Shown here one piece after another: positions 13,310-23,562 of a DNA stretch of 64,000 nt (the stretch's first letter is position 1; every line of letters begins with the position of its first letter). A program made the translations under genes and the position numbers. Source of the DNA: Tetragonia tetragonoides (Eukaryota; Streptophyta; Magnoliopsida; Caryophyllales; Aizoaceae); assembly GCA_038025085.1 (NCBI GenBank), contig CM076143.1, positions 10,625,001-10,689,000 of the forward strand, in the 5' to 3' direction. The notes under the pieces are model-generated. The model searched no databases, was not told where the DNA came from, and saw only the letters and a list, made by a program, of their open reading frames with translations.

Positions 13310-14224
13310 AGCTTGGAGCATGACTGTTGGTCTCTGAATTTGTGCAGTGATCCATGACCATGATGTTAGAAATAATCCACATCAGCCAAAGAGACAAGGG
13401 AAAACAAAATGATGAGATGATAAATGACATCCGCAGATCAACCACTTAAGAATCGTTCTATGTTTTTACTTGCTGGTGATCCTGGTTCCATGCGCAACAG
13501 TTGTGCTTAAGGCCCAAGTTAATCTGTTGAAGGTCAAATCAGTGTGGGAGGCAAAAGTCTCTTCTGGTTATATACGGTGTTGAAAGATGTTTCTGCATGC
13601 CTCATATTTTCCTAATGGAGAAAACTCCTCAGCTTTATGAGCAGGTATCATAAGTTCATAACTGATAACTCGGTCATATGCCTGTGAATGAGATGCAGCG
13701 TTTAAGAGTTGTGAACTGGTCAAGGTTTTAATAGAGCAGCGGAAGAAGTACATTACATACCATGAAATGTGTACATATTCCTGATGTTCTTTGAAACACG
13801 GAAATAATTAGTTGCAGTGGGAACGCACATTCCTGTAATCGTGGTACCTATATAAAGACAGCTGATAGGAGAACATTTTGTTGAGATTAAAAGCTACAGT
13901 ACATAGCAAAGATTACACCGTCTTTGTGGCTCCTGTGAACTTGTTGGAAAGCAGACATGAATCTTCCTCTATGGATTAGAGCAGGGTTGGGGTTTTTTCT
14001 TCTTGACATGGTCTACCATATAATCCTATGGTATTTGCAATGATATCAAGAGCAACTTTGTGAGTTTCTGTTGTGCAGACTGTCTTCTGTTTGTTGTTTT
14101 GGATATACAAACATGTTAAATATGTCCTACCTTATATAGTTAATGAAGCACAGTGTTTGAAGTTTCTCTTGCTGAGCTTCAGAATGATGAGGATCAGTTC
14201 TTCAGAAAGATACGGATGAGGCTT
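13310..14224. repeat. Segmental duplicate (copy B) of the PPR/RPS3a flank
   Basis: This stretch aligns with 17268-18830 through many shared phrases, for example 'catgaccatgatgttagaaataatcc' versus 'catgaccataatgttagaaataatcc', and ends in the same ribosomal-protein fragment. Copy C carries a MITE (18386-18572) absent here, so that MITE arrived after the duplication. Confidence 0.75.
14156..14224 (+). pseudogene. 40S ribosomal protein S3a (eS1) exon fragment
   Basis: Translation gives FEVSLAELQNDEDQFFRKIR, the conserved N-terminal segment of eukaryotic S3a/eS1 (cyc07), a small-subunit protein. Only this roughly 23-codon block is recognisable; the next bases diverge. It has no start, no exon partners and no polyA, so it is a relic of a duplicated genomic copy. 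Confidence 0.75.
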
Positions 14225-14854
14225 GACCTCTTTCACCAAGAGACGTCCCAACCAAGTGAAGTGGAAAACATTGTTAATGTTATTTATGTGGTGATGTATA
14301 CAAGTGAAGTATTATACACCATATAGAGTGTTGATCGGGTATAGATCTAAACTCAAAAATATAAATGGGACTGATCTAGATGTACCCACCCCAGAGCGGG
14401 CCTGTTGACATCCTTACTGTGGAATGAAGTGGCCGAGTGTGTAGGGGAATAGGGGCCTTTAACCGCCTAACTCGATCCAGTTCGAGATGGGTTGAACTGT
14501 TAATCCAAGATGAAATGAGTTATGTGCAAGCCGTTGTTACCATATAATAAATATGTGTAATGTTAACGAGTTACCCAACATTACTCCAGATAACTCGTTA
14601 AAAAGGGTAATTTAAAATTTATACACATATTAAAAATAAACTTTAGCAAACAAATCTAACATAATACTTGAGAAGTGTAGTTATTTCTTTCCCCCCAACC
14701 TTATTAATTTCACTCGTAATTCCCTTTACCTACCGTTTCTTCTTGCTTCACTCCCTCTCCCGTCGCTGCTACTGAAGCAGACCGAAGAGTTCATTAGTTC
14801 ATTCCCACTGACACTACGTTCTGTTGAAGAAACTCCATTTTACCATCAATCTTC

Positions 14855-14858
<4 letters not shown>
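14225..14858. other. Intergenic, PPR copy 2 upstream region
   Basis: No gene is seen. The region is AT-rich, ending in a pyrimidine-rich stretch that leads to the GA microsatellite and then the PPR start. Confidence 0.4.

Positions 14859-14912
<54 letters not shown>
14859..14912. repeat. (AG)n microsatellite
   Basis: A nearly pure AG dinucleotide run of about 27 units ends about 55 bp before the PPR ATG at 14967, so it probably lies in the 5' UTR or core promoter, where GAGA-type tracts are common in plants. Confidence 0.95.
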
Positions 14913-14920
<8 letters not shown>

Positions 14921-14966
14921 GGGCAAGTGGCAAAGAAGATAACTATTAATTGAAGTACCAAAATCA

Positions 14967-15224
14967 ATGTCTGCCAAAACTGCATTTGCTGGTAATTCTC
15001 TTAAATTTTCTGCCTCTTTCATGTTGTTTCATCCCCATTTCCCCTTGTTTTCTTCATTTCATATGCTGTTTCGTTTCCAATTTCGATTTTACAACAAAAA
15101 TGCAATTGCAAATGCTAGAAATTTGATTCGCGACCGTAAGAAATTATTGAATTCCGTTAGGCAACAATGTAATCTAGGGTTTACTAATATCGACCATCCT
15201 CTCTCTCTCTCTTCCATCAAATGA
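14967..15224 (+). CDS. RFL PPR, N-terminal (transit peptide) reading frame
   Basis: This 85-codon frame starts at the ATG equivalent to that of PPR copy 1 (860). It encodes a Ser/Phe/Arg-rich, acid-poor leader followed by ANARNLIRDRKKLLNSVRQQ, consistent with a mitochondrial targeting segment. It should continue into the PPR array, but the CT run at about 15197-15211 is 2 bp longer than in copy 1, so the frame ends in TGA at 15222-15224. The TGA overlaps the ATG of the next frame (ATGA). If the assembly is right, leader and array are translated separately or not at all. Confidence 0.6.
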   Translation: MSAKTAFAGNSLKFSASFMLFHPHFPLFSSFHMLFRFQFRFYNKNAIANARNLIRDRKKLLNSVRQQCNLGFTNIDHPLSLSSIK

Positions 15225-16822
15225 CCTCTTTGCGCCCTCTCCCTTCAATTATTGATTTCTGTCAACTCTTCACTGCCATTGTCAAGATGAATAAACCCCA
15301 AAAACATCATTCCACAGTTGTTTCTCTCTCCAACCAGCTAGAATTGTTAGGTCTACAACTCAATGATTATTCCCTCAACATCCTTGCTAATTGTTTTTGC
15401 AAATTGGGCCTTTTCGATCTTGGTTTTTCTCTCTTGGGTAAAAGACTTAAACTTGGTTACCCACCTGATTGTGTAACATTCACTACCTTACTCAAAGGCC
15501 TTATTTACTCTGACAAGCTGCCCCAAGCTGTTCAATTGTTGCATAAAATTGTCAAGCTAGGCATCCAACCTACCATTGTTACCTACGGTATTATGATCAA
15601 AGGCCTTTGCAATATCGGAGATAATCCTGGTGCCCTCAAATTGCTTAGGAGTATGGAATTCGGCCTCTGCAAGCCTAATATCGTCATATACAGCACCCTT
15701 ATTGATAGTCTGTGTAAAGACAAATTGGTGAATGAGGCTGTGTTTCTCTTCTCTGAGATGAGACGCAAGGGTATATCCCCAGATATCTACACTTATACAT
15801 CCTTACTTCGAGGAATGTGTAGTTTGGGCCTCTGGGATGAAGCCAAAGCCATGTTGGCTGACATGCTAGAGAGTAGTGTATCACCAAATCTTCACACCTT
15901 CAACATGCTTATAGACATGTATTCTAAAGAAGGAATGGTGGATGAAGCACAATCCATATTTGAATTCATGATTAAGAAAGGTGAGACACCAGACGTCATC
16001 ACATACAATTCTCTCTTGGATGGATATTGTTTACGCGGTCAAATGGTTGAGGCGTCCAAGTTATTTGATAAAATGGCCAAAAGTGACTGCCATCCTGATG
16101 TTCAGACCTATTCCATTTTGATCAATGGATATACCAAAGCTAAAAAAATTGACAAAGCCCTCAAAATATTCCAGGACATGTCTTGTGAAGGGATTGTGCC
16201 TAATATCGTCACCTACAACACTCTTATAGATGGCTTGTGTAAAGCTAATAGGCTCCAAGCTGCGCGTCTAATGTTCAAAGAAATGAAGGTCTATGAAATT
16301 ACTCCAAATGTCGTCTCTTATGCTTCTTTGCTTGATGGACTTTGCAAAGACGGACGACTTGATGAGGCAATGACAATTTTGGAAAACATGGAGAATAATG
16401 GGCTGGTCCCTCATATTGTTATTTACAGTATAATACTTAATGGTTTATGTGATGTTGGTAGACTTGAAGGTGCAGTGGATATGTTCTCTGCTCTCCTAGC
16501 TAAGGGTGTACAGCCAGATACTCGTGCTTACACTACAATGATAAAAGGATTTTGCAAGAAAGGGTTACTAAAGGAAGCAAGTGAACTACTGAAGACTATG
16601 CAGGACAATGGATGTCCTCCAAATGGTTTCACCTACAATACAATGATAAGGGGGTTTCTTCACAGTAACAGCATCAAGAAGGCTTTGGAGCTTCTCACCA
16701 CTATGAAAGGCAAAGGATTCGCAGCAGATGCTCATACCAGTTCATTGATTCTGGAGTTATTATCTTCTGAACGTGTTGGCCATGCTGACAAAGAATTACT
16801 TCAAAACTATTTTCTGAATTGA
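15221..16822 (+). CDS. Rf-like (RFL) P-class PPR protein, array intact, leader out of frame
   Basis: The frame encodes 533 residues made almost wholly of tandem 35-residue PPR motifs. I count about 14-15, from IIDFCQLFTAI at the N-terminus through repeated TYNTLIDGLCK-type helices to a degenerate last repeat, ending QNYFLN. There is no E, DYW or other C-terminal editing domain, so it is P-class and belongs with the Restorer-of-fertility-like clade that binds mitochondrial RNA one base per repeat. The start used here (ATG 15221) is the first in frame. The natural start is probably 14967, cut off by a CT-tract frameshift. It is 85-90% like the pseudogene at 860-8266 by eye. It may be a working gene with a length-polymorphic CT tract, a fresh pseudogene, or an assembly slip. 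Confidence 0.8.
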   Translation: MTSLRPLPSIIDFCQLFTAIVKMNKPQKHHSTVVSLSNQLELLGLQLNDYSLNILANCFCKLGLFDLGFSLLGKRLKLGYPPDCVTFTTLLKGLIYSDKLPQAVQLLHKIVKLGIQPTIVTYGIMIKGLCNIGDNPGALKLLRSMEFGLCKPNIVIYSTLIDSLCKDKLVNEAVFLFSEMRRKGISPDIYTYTSLLRGMCSLGLWDEAKAMLADMLESSVSPNLHTFNMLIDMYSKEGMVDEAQSIFEFMIKKGETPDVITYNSLLDGYCLRGQMVEASKLFDKMAKSDCHPDVQTYSILINGYTKAKKIDKALKIFQDMSCEGIVPNIVTYNTLIDGLCKANRLQAARLMFKEMKVYEITPNVVSYASLLDGLCKDGRLDEAMTILENMENNGLVPHIVIYSIILNGLCDVGRLEGAVDMFSALLAKGVQPDTRAYTTMIKGFCKKGLLKEASELLKTMQDNGCPPNGFTYNTMIRGFLHSNSIKKALELLTTMKGKGFAADAHTSSLILELLSSERVGHADKELLQNYFLN

Positions 16823-18385
16823 ATAAGCAGGTGAATCGTGAAGTGCTATCTGTAGTGTCTATGTTTTGTTTTAGCTCTCTTATTAATAGATTTATATTGG
16901 GATGCCTTCTACTTTCAACTTGATTACTTCTGTCAGCTAACCTCTCCAAACACTTTTAATTCAATCACCTAGCTTAATAATTTTTAGCTTTCAGCTCAAT
17001 TCTCACAGTTAGCAAGTTAGATTATAGACTTCTAGCTACCTATTTGGCTAGTTTTGCCAAACAGATCTTATGCTATTGCTAATATCTATTCTAAGAGATT
17101 GAACTGACACATAGCTACAGTTCACATTTCTTAAATGAAATGAAAAGGGTTTATCAATATCCAATGATGATGTTGTGTAAAGTCTTCCCTCCAAAACAAA
17201 GAAAAAAAATGAAAAAACCTTTGTGGTTTGATGGCCAGGTCGCATCAAGAACAAAAATTGTGCAGTGAGCTTGGAGCATAACTGTTGTTTTGTGGGCATT
17301 GTGTTTGTGAAATTTTGCAGTGGCCCATGACCATAATGTTAGAAATAATCCGCATCAGCCAAAGAAAAAAGGGAAAAGGAAATGATGACATGACAAATGA
17401 CATGCCTGGACCAACCATTTTTTAAATGTTCTTTGTTTTTACTTGCTGGCGATCCTGCTTCGATCTGCAACAAGTGTGCTTAAGGTGTTGAAAGGTGTTT
17501 CTGCGCAATTGGAGAAAACTCGATAGCTTTATGAACAGCTGCCATAACTCTGTTTTATGCCTGTGAATGAGATTCAGCGTTAGAGTAGTGAACTGGTTAA
17601 AGGTTAATAGAGCAGGGAACAAGTATGTACTTTGAAGTGTGTACGTGTTCCTGATGTTCTTTGAAACGCTGAAATGAGTTGTTGCAGTGGAAAGTTAAAA
17701 TCTCCAGCTAAAGACAGCTGAGAGGAGAACATCTTTTTTAGACATTTACCTAACCATGGTGGAAATTAGCAGCTACGTAGCAAAGATTACAACTGTCTTT
17801 GTGGTTCCTGTGAACTTGTTAGGAGGCATACATTCATCTTACTCTCTAGATTACAGCAAGGTTGGTTATTTGCTTTTTGACATATTCTACCCTATAGTCC
17901 TATGATATTTGCAATGAAATCAAGAGCAAGTTTCTTTCTGACTTTCTGTTGTGCAGATTGTCTTTGTGAGGTGGAGTGGGATACTTTTCCTGCAATTTCT
18001 AGTGTCCCTTTTTAAAATGATAAATCAGAAGAGGTCAGACAACTTGCTAATTTCCTGATTGGAAATATATTGAAAGTTAACCATTTTTTTCTGTCTCCTC
18101 ATTCCCTACCTCCTCCCCACCCCCTCCCCCGGTCATATGCACTCCGCAGAAGGTGGTTTAAAGAACCTCTATGGCTCTTTGTCATCTTTCAGCTAAGACC
18201 CCACTTGTAGCATACAACTGTTTTGCGGAAGCTGTATTTGTTTTGAATGACTGTGATGCTCATATGCTTAATTTATTTCTTGTTTGGCTGTTGAGGTCTT
18301 CAGTTATCTTTAATTTCTAATGTTTATGCGATATCCATTGATATGCACGTCTAATTTCTGCTGTCTTGTGTCACACTGTTGTGTC
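16823..18385. repeat. Duplicated 3' flank of the second PPR (copy C)
   Basis: 16825-17045 matches 8270-8415, 17268-18265 matches 13310-14090, and 17875-18265 matches 9350-9720. No gene is recognised in it. It is the best-preserved of the three copies and links the PPR to the ribosomal-protein fragment downstream. Confidence 0.7.
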
Positions 18386-18572
18386 CTATGTTGCTCGGAT
18401 TCTTCATTTCTCCTCAAGTACCCGTGTCGGACACTGGACACTCCGACATGGGTATGGACACTGGACACTCCATTTTCAGCGAAAAACATGCAAAATTTTC
18501 ATGAAATGGCCAAGTCCGACATGGGTATGGGTACTGGACACTCCGATACTTAGCCGAGTCCGAGCAACATAG
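18386..18572. mobile_element. hAT-type MITE (187 bp)
   Basis: Inverted ends CTATGTTGCTCGGA and TCCGAGCAACATAG are flanked by a perfect 8-bp duplication GTTGTGTC (18378-18385 and 18573-18580). Internally it repeats 'gacatgggtatgg' and 'actggacactcc'. It is absent at the matching place in copy B (about 14095). Confidence 0.9.
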
Positions 18573-18732
18573 GTTGTGTCTGTTGTTTTGGATTTATAAA
18601 CATGTTATTTATGCTATACCTTATATTGCCTATGCAGGTGGTTGTTGAAAATCTTTTGCATAAATACTCCTGTCCTTCGTGTTGGGTTTGTTTGAGAAAC
18701 GATAAGAGTATGATAGAGGACACAGTTAATTA

Positions 18733-19443
18733 ATGGTTCATGACAGATTGGTTCTGACTTCTGAGGGACTGAAGCAGAGAGTTCAGGTTTCTCTTGCTGG
18801 CCTTCAGAATGACGAGGATCAGTTATTTAGAAGGATCTGCCTGAGGGCTGAGGATGTGCAAGACCGTAATGTCCTCACCGACTTCTGGGTATATTGCATG
18901 CTTGGCTTACAAAATCATTATCCTCTTTAGAGTTTTATTAGTTGATAAAAATAAATGTGTACAAGTCTTAATATTTTTCTTGTGTGCGCGCAGATCGATC
19001 AGTTGCAAGTGGTGTGAGATAATGGTGACCCAGGCTAGCTCTAGTGACCCTAAGGATTTGGTTTCTAAATTCGTCCCTGAGTCCATTGGCAAGGAGAATG
19101 AGAAGGCTACCTCTAACATCTACCACTTCAAAATGTGTACACCAGCAAGTTCAGGAAGGTCAAAATCCTGAAAGCTCCTAAGTTTGATCTGGGTAAGAAT
19201 CAGTCTTCGCCTAGCCTTTTTCATCTCTATTTTTGTTCTCTATGAATCAGCAATGAAGCTATCTCTCTTTTTATTGATCATTTAATTCAGGGGTCTCGAT
19301 CATCGGTCCTGACTCAATATATTTTTATTCGCGATGCAGGTTCATGGTGACTACTCAGAGGATGTGGGTGTGAAGGTTGACAGGCTGGCTGACGAGACCA
19401 TGGCTGAGGGTGAAGCAGCTCATACAGAAGTTGTTGGTGCCTA
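18733..19443 (+). pseudogene. 40S ribosomal protein S3a (eS1), partial intron-bearing pseudogene
   Basis: Three S3a/eS1 blocks are readable in order. First, 18733-18890 reads [20 protein letters not shown] and [14 protein letters not shown], ending at a GT donor. Second, 19019-19193 reads [18 protein letters not shown] and, after a one-base loss, [14 protein letters not shown], again followed by GT. Third, 19340-19443 reads [14 protein letters not shown] and ETMAEGEA, ending VVGA and a stop. The central exons (RNA-binding and nuclear-signal region) are missing, there is a frameshift near 19121, and the KLME segment is lost at the last junction. Retained introns show it came from a genomic duplication, not an mRNA retrocopy. 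It is non-functional. Confidence 0.85.
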
Positions 19444-19785
19444 AACAGTCTCCTGAATTACATCCATTTTTATTTTATTTTTGGTCTTTTGGAATCCTGC
19501 CATTTAGTTACAAGCTCCCAAGTTTGTCAAAATTGTTTTTAATGGAGTTTTCAATTGCATTCAACTATAGCTTGTTCGTAGGCTTTTCTAAAAAAAAAAG
19601 TGGGGGAAAAGGTTATGGTTATGAATGCATTGTAAAATTGGATGAATAGGATCATCTGATGACAGGATTCCTCTTGAATGCTATTTTCACTATAGGAATG
19701 GAGACACCACTGAATGATCGCCAACATGGACCATGACCTGCATTTCCACGCTCAACATTAGGAGGTGGCCACTGCAATGCAACTG

Positions 19786-19881
19786 TTAAAATCGAACCAT
19801 AGCCATGGCCAGTAAGGCTATGGCCAGCATCCCTATGCCCACCATTATAACCACCGCCACAAGTACAATGGCATCAAACAT
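19786..19881 (-). CDS. Possible 31-residue single-membrane-span peptide
   Basis: From the ATG at 19881, this tiny frame encodes MFDAIVLVAVVI, a long hydrophobic run, and ends MVRF. The whole peptide is essentially one transmembrane helix. It lies on the same strand as, and 0.4 kb beyond, the His-rich small membrane-protein gene at 20245-20499, which has a similar N-terminal span, so it could be a truncated relative. Evidence is thin: small size and no conservation seen. Confidence 0.25.
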   Translation of the reverse strand: MFDAIVLVAVVIMVGIGMLAIALLAMAMVRF

Positions 19882-20244
19882 TGTCGTCGAGATCATATAT
19901 TGGTCTCGTCTGGGTTGGTTTATGGAGGTGGAAAATATTGTTGTTGCTCATGAAAGTTATTGTTAATATTGAGTCTGGAGCTTAACGTAGGTGTTGAATC
20001 TGTGGTATATAGGAGCACTACTCTACTACTGCACATTTTTAAGTGATTGTTTTTGTGTAGATGTACATTAGGTGACAACCGTACAAGGTTAACTAGCTAC
20101 AAGCTAAGGGCTCCATCTCACCCGCTATTATCAATACGAGTATATTTACGACGATACTTCGGTTTTATTACTCAAAATAATGAAGAAATTAATATTGAAA
20201 CAGAATAAAGAGATGTAATCATTTAGGTATTGTACACAATTACA

Positions 20245-20499
20245 TTACACGGCAGTAGACATCCTCGTTGGTGCACTACTTGCCATGTCCATTTGGTGGT
20301 GGAGAGCTGCGTCACGAGCGGCACCATGGTGCGCGTTGTGGTGGTGGTGGTGGTGGTGATGATGCGCTGGCCATTCCGAGGATGGTTGATGTTGATTGAC
20401 AGCGTTAACACGGTTGTAGCACGCCTTCAGGAGGGTCAAGGCCAAACAGATGACGAACATGACAATAAATATGACCAACGCGAGAATAGGAGCATTCAT
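20245..20499 (-). CDS. Small His-rich single-pass membrane protein, unknown family
   Basis: This single-exon frame of 84 residues starts at ATG 20499. After MNAP comes a clear membrane span (LALVIFIVMFVICLALTLL), then a soluble tail with an HHHHHHHHH run at about residues 46-54 followed by further His pairs, ending MSTAV. A good TATA box lies 72-81 bp upstream of the ATG (20571-20580) with nothing else between, so the gene unit is self-consistent. The layout (short N-terminus, one span, His/Ala-rich tail) suggests a small signal-anchored protein with possible metal binding through the His run. That is inference only; I do not recognise the family. Confidence 0.6.
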   Translation of the reverse strand: MNAPILALVIFIVMFVICLALTLLKACYNRVNAVNQHQPSSEWPAHHHHHHHHHNAHHGAARDAALHHQMDMASSAPTRMSTAV

Positions 20500-20570
20500 G
20501 ATCTTTATAGCTTGTGACGTTGTGAACTTGTTTAATGCAATTTTTGTGTATGTGTATCTTCGCCTTTAGC

Positions 20571-20580
20571 TTATATATGT
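20571..20580 (-). promoter_or_regulatory. TATA box of the His-rich small protein gene
   Basis: The minus strand reads CATATATAAGC here, about 75 bp upstream of the ATG at 20499. That leaves roughly 40-45 bases of 5' UTR if transcription starts 30 bp downstream. Confidence 0.55.
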
Positions 20581-20728
20581 ACATATAATAGGGTAAGAAA
20601 CTTGAGGATTTGTATAAAACGCGTATCATACTTCTTGTTGTTTTTTATGCTCTCACGGGATTGAAAATTTTGAAATGTTCCAACGTTGATTAGTTGTTAT
20701 GTAAAGGTCTTCAATTCATATTAGCATT

Positions 20729-21428
20729 TGTTGGGGAAAACTACGGTATTTACCCACAATCACAACAACAGATAAACTGAAAAATAAAGTGCAAGAACCC
20801 AAAAACAACACAAACAATTTTACGTGGAAAACCCCTCTCAATTAGGGGAAAAACCACGGTGCGGATCTCCACGCACTAAACAATAATCCACTATGATAAT
20901 CAAGAGTACAATCGGCAACAATCACAAGATCAAGCAACAAGTAAACAAACTATCTTTGGTATTAGTACAAATTGACAAACTCTAACTCAATTTGATACTC
21001 CCACAAAACCAAAGATACACCCACAAATACCTATCGATGACCGATCCGAATACTCTGATTATCGTCACCCGAACAAACCGAATCAACCGTGAATGGGAAC
21101 AAACCTCTTTGGAGAAATACTCAATTTCTCTCACTCTTTGTTTGTCTCTCACTCACTTGGTCTCTACCTTTACTTTTGATTGTTTCGGCCTTCTATTTAT
21201 ACTGAACTCCATCACCAACTGTTTTCTATCAATCACTAAAGAAAACCAAAAGGCTTGAGAGCCTTTTGGTTTTCCCAACTTTTTAACTTCTTTTTTTTTT
21301 TTCTTTTTCTTTTTCTGTTTTTGTTTTTCTTTTCTTTTTCTTTTTGTTCTATTTTATTTTCTTTACAAAACTAAAATAAAATAAAACACAACTAAATATT
21401 ATTTGGTATTTGGGGCGTTACCTCAACA
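20729..21428 (-). repeat. LTR (3' LTR in element orientation)
   Basis: This 700-bp repeat is near-identical to 22857-23557. It includes a pyrimidine-rich run at 21292-21360. Confidence 0.93.
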
Positions 21429-22772
21429 AATCCTCCCTCGACCCAAATCACCAAATACCTCCACCTTGTCCGAAAAACAGACCTTCTTCTTCACGGTCTT
21501 GTTTCTCCCTACGCAATGACCCTCAACATAGCACAAGTTGTTCTCCGCCTTCCTCCCTTGCACTATCAAAGTAGCACCACGATACACTTTGCACCACCTT
21601 CCCGTACCAATGTATCTACACCCTTGCGATGTCAACTCACCCAACGAAATCACGTTAACACGAGCATCGGGTACATAACTCACATTGTGGAAAGTTCTAG
21701 TCACACCACCATGGAGCTCAATGCGGATGCTTCCCATCCCTTTGGCCTTCAACTTACCACTCCCCATGTTGATGTCACCATACTCTTCATCTTGGCACAA
21801 AGTATCAAACATAGCATGGTCTCTACAAATGTGAACTGAAGCGCCGGAGTCCAACACCCAACTCTCTTGGCTTTCCTTCCCCTCATTGTTACTAGCCAAG
21901 AACAACTCTTTATTACCATCACAAGACATAATTACATTAGAGGAACCGCTATCATCATCAATTTTGGTCTTACCCATCTTCTCTTGCAGCTGCTTGAAAC
22001 TCTTCAAATCATCTCTCATCTTTGGGCAACGACTCTGAATATGACCCTTCTCACCACAATAGTAACACTCTATGTTACTAAAGTCTCTCGCGCGCGACTT
22101 CGACCTACTTCTCGGGCCACCACCTCTTCTCTCATGATTCCTCCCTCTCTCGGACACCTCCGCAGCTAGTACTCTATCTCCTCCATCACTAGGAGATACA
22201 CCATCAACCTACAACATCATCCGATCATTCTCTCTCAACACTGTTATTGCTTCATCTAGTGTAATCTCTGTCCTCCCTACAAGTAATGTCTGCACAATTG
22301 GCCTGTAGGACTTAGGTAGTGAAGCCAACAATAACAATGCCTCCTCTTGATCGGAGATCTTCTCATCTGCATTTCTTAACTGACATACTAGCTGGTTAAA
22401 ACTGTTAATGTGGTCCTACAACGCTGTACCTTGCTCCATCTTTAGCTGGTACAACTCATATCTCAAACAAAGCTTGTTAGTCAGTGACTTTGATGCATAT
22501 ACACTCTGGAGCTTATCCAACAACTTCTTTGGATCTGTCTCAGTCAAGTAATTATACTTGATCTCCGGAGCCATAGCTAATCTAATAGTACTGACAGCTT
22601 TCTTCTTTTTCGATGTCCATTGGGCATCGGTCACCCCACTAGGCTTTGTCTCATCTAAAGCCTCATCTAAATTTTGTTGAACCAACAAATCCTCAACCGT
22701 ACTCTTCCACACAGTAAAATTAATTTTACCATCAAACAAAGGGATTTCAAATTTGGGCACACTACCAGACAT
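21423..22772 (-). pseudogene. Copia-type gag-protease reading frame with two stops
   Basis: Reading from ATG 22772: a gag N-terminus (MSGSVPKFEIPLFDGKINFT), a UBN2-like gag core, a CCHC zinc knuckle (CYYCGEKGHIQSRC), the aspartic protease motif WVLDSGASVHICRD, then a GAG-pre-integrase-like segment (FHNVSYVPDARVNVISLGEL). Two in-frame TAG codons interrupt it, at 22416-22418 and 22209-22211, each where CAG is expected. The last codons run through the polypurine tract and the frame ends in the first bases of the LTR. The gag part would package RNA in virus-like particles; this copy is broken. Confidence 0.85.
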
Positions 22773-22843
22773 GTTACTTGCACAAAATAATTCCTCCTTC
22801 AACAAATACAGTAATTTTCCCACCACCGATCCTACAACCAAAA

Positions 22844-22855
22844 GCTCTGATACCA
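22844..22855 (-). promoter_or_regulatory. Primer-binding site (initiator Met-tRNA)
   Basis: The minus strand reads TGGTATCAGAGC one base inside the 5' LTR boundary, the standard Copia/Gypsy minus-strand priming site. Confidence 0.92.
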
Positions 22856-22856
22856 C

Positions 22857-23557
22857 TGTTGGGGAAAACTACGGTATTTACCCACAATCACAACAACAGA
22901 TAAACTGAAAAATAAAGTGCAAGAACCCAAAAACAACACAAACAATTTTACGTGGAAAACCCCTCTCAATTAGGGGAAAAACCACGGTGCGGATCTCCAC
23001 GCACTAAACAATAATCCACTATGATAATCAAGAGTACAATCGGCAACAATCACAAGATCAAGCAACAAGTAAACAAACTATCTTTGGTATTAGTACAAAT
23101 TGACAAACTCTAACTCAATTTGGTACTCCCACAAAACCAAAGATACACCCACAAATACCTGTCGATGACCGATCCGAATACTCTGATTATCGTCACCCGA
23201 ACAAACCGAATCAACCGTGAACGGGAACAAACCTCTTTGGAGAAATACTCAATTTCTCTCACTCTTTGTTTGTCTCTCACTCACTTGGTCTCTACCTTTA
23301 CTTTTGATTGTTTCGGCCTTCTATTTATACTGAACTCCATCACCAACTGTTTTCTATCAATCACTAAAGAAAACCAAAAGGCTTGAGAGCCTTTTGGTTT
23401 TCCCAATTTTTTAACTTCCTTTTTTTTTTTTCTTTTTCTTTTTCTGTTTTTGTTTTTCTTTTCTTTTTCTTTTTGTTCTATTTTATTTTCTTTACAAAAC
23501 TAAAATAAAATAAAACACAACTAAATATTATTTGGTATTTGGGGCGTTACCTCAACA
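22857..23557 (-). repeat. LTR (5' LTR in element orientation)
   Basis: This 701-bp repeat adjoins the primer-binding site. Differences from its partner include single substitutions near 23122, 23161 and 23221. Confidence 0.93.
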
Positions 23558-23562
23558 GCATT

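Larger units (their letters stand above)
20729..23557 (-). mobile_element. Young non-autonomous Copia-type element with only gag-protease (TR-GAG-like)
   Basis: Direct repeats of about 700 bp (20729-21428 and 22857-23557) are flanked by the 5-bp duplication GCATT (20724-20728 and 23558-23562). The minus orientation is fixed by a primer-binding site complementary to initiator Met-tRNA (minus strand TGGTATCAGAGC, 22844-22855) beside the right LTR and a purine tract (cgagggaggatt) beside the left LTR. The LTRs differ at only a handful of positions, so insertion is recent. The 1.43 kb interior encodes gag, a zinc knuckle and the protease motif DSGAS. Integrase, reverse transcriptase and RNase H are absent and the polypurine tract follows at once, so the element must borrow enzymes from an autonomous relative. 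Confidence 0.93.

Noticed and set aside
19740..19870. Gly/His-rich minus-strand translation, considered as a glycine-rich protein
   Set aside because: No start codon in that frame and no signal peptide; the overlapping frame with a membrane span is slightly better supported.
20992..21258. 88-codon frame, repeated at 23120-23386
   Set aside because: It lies inside the two LTRs of the Copia-type element, antisense to the element; the duplication is only the LTR pair.
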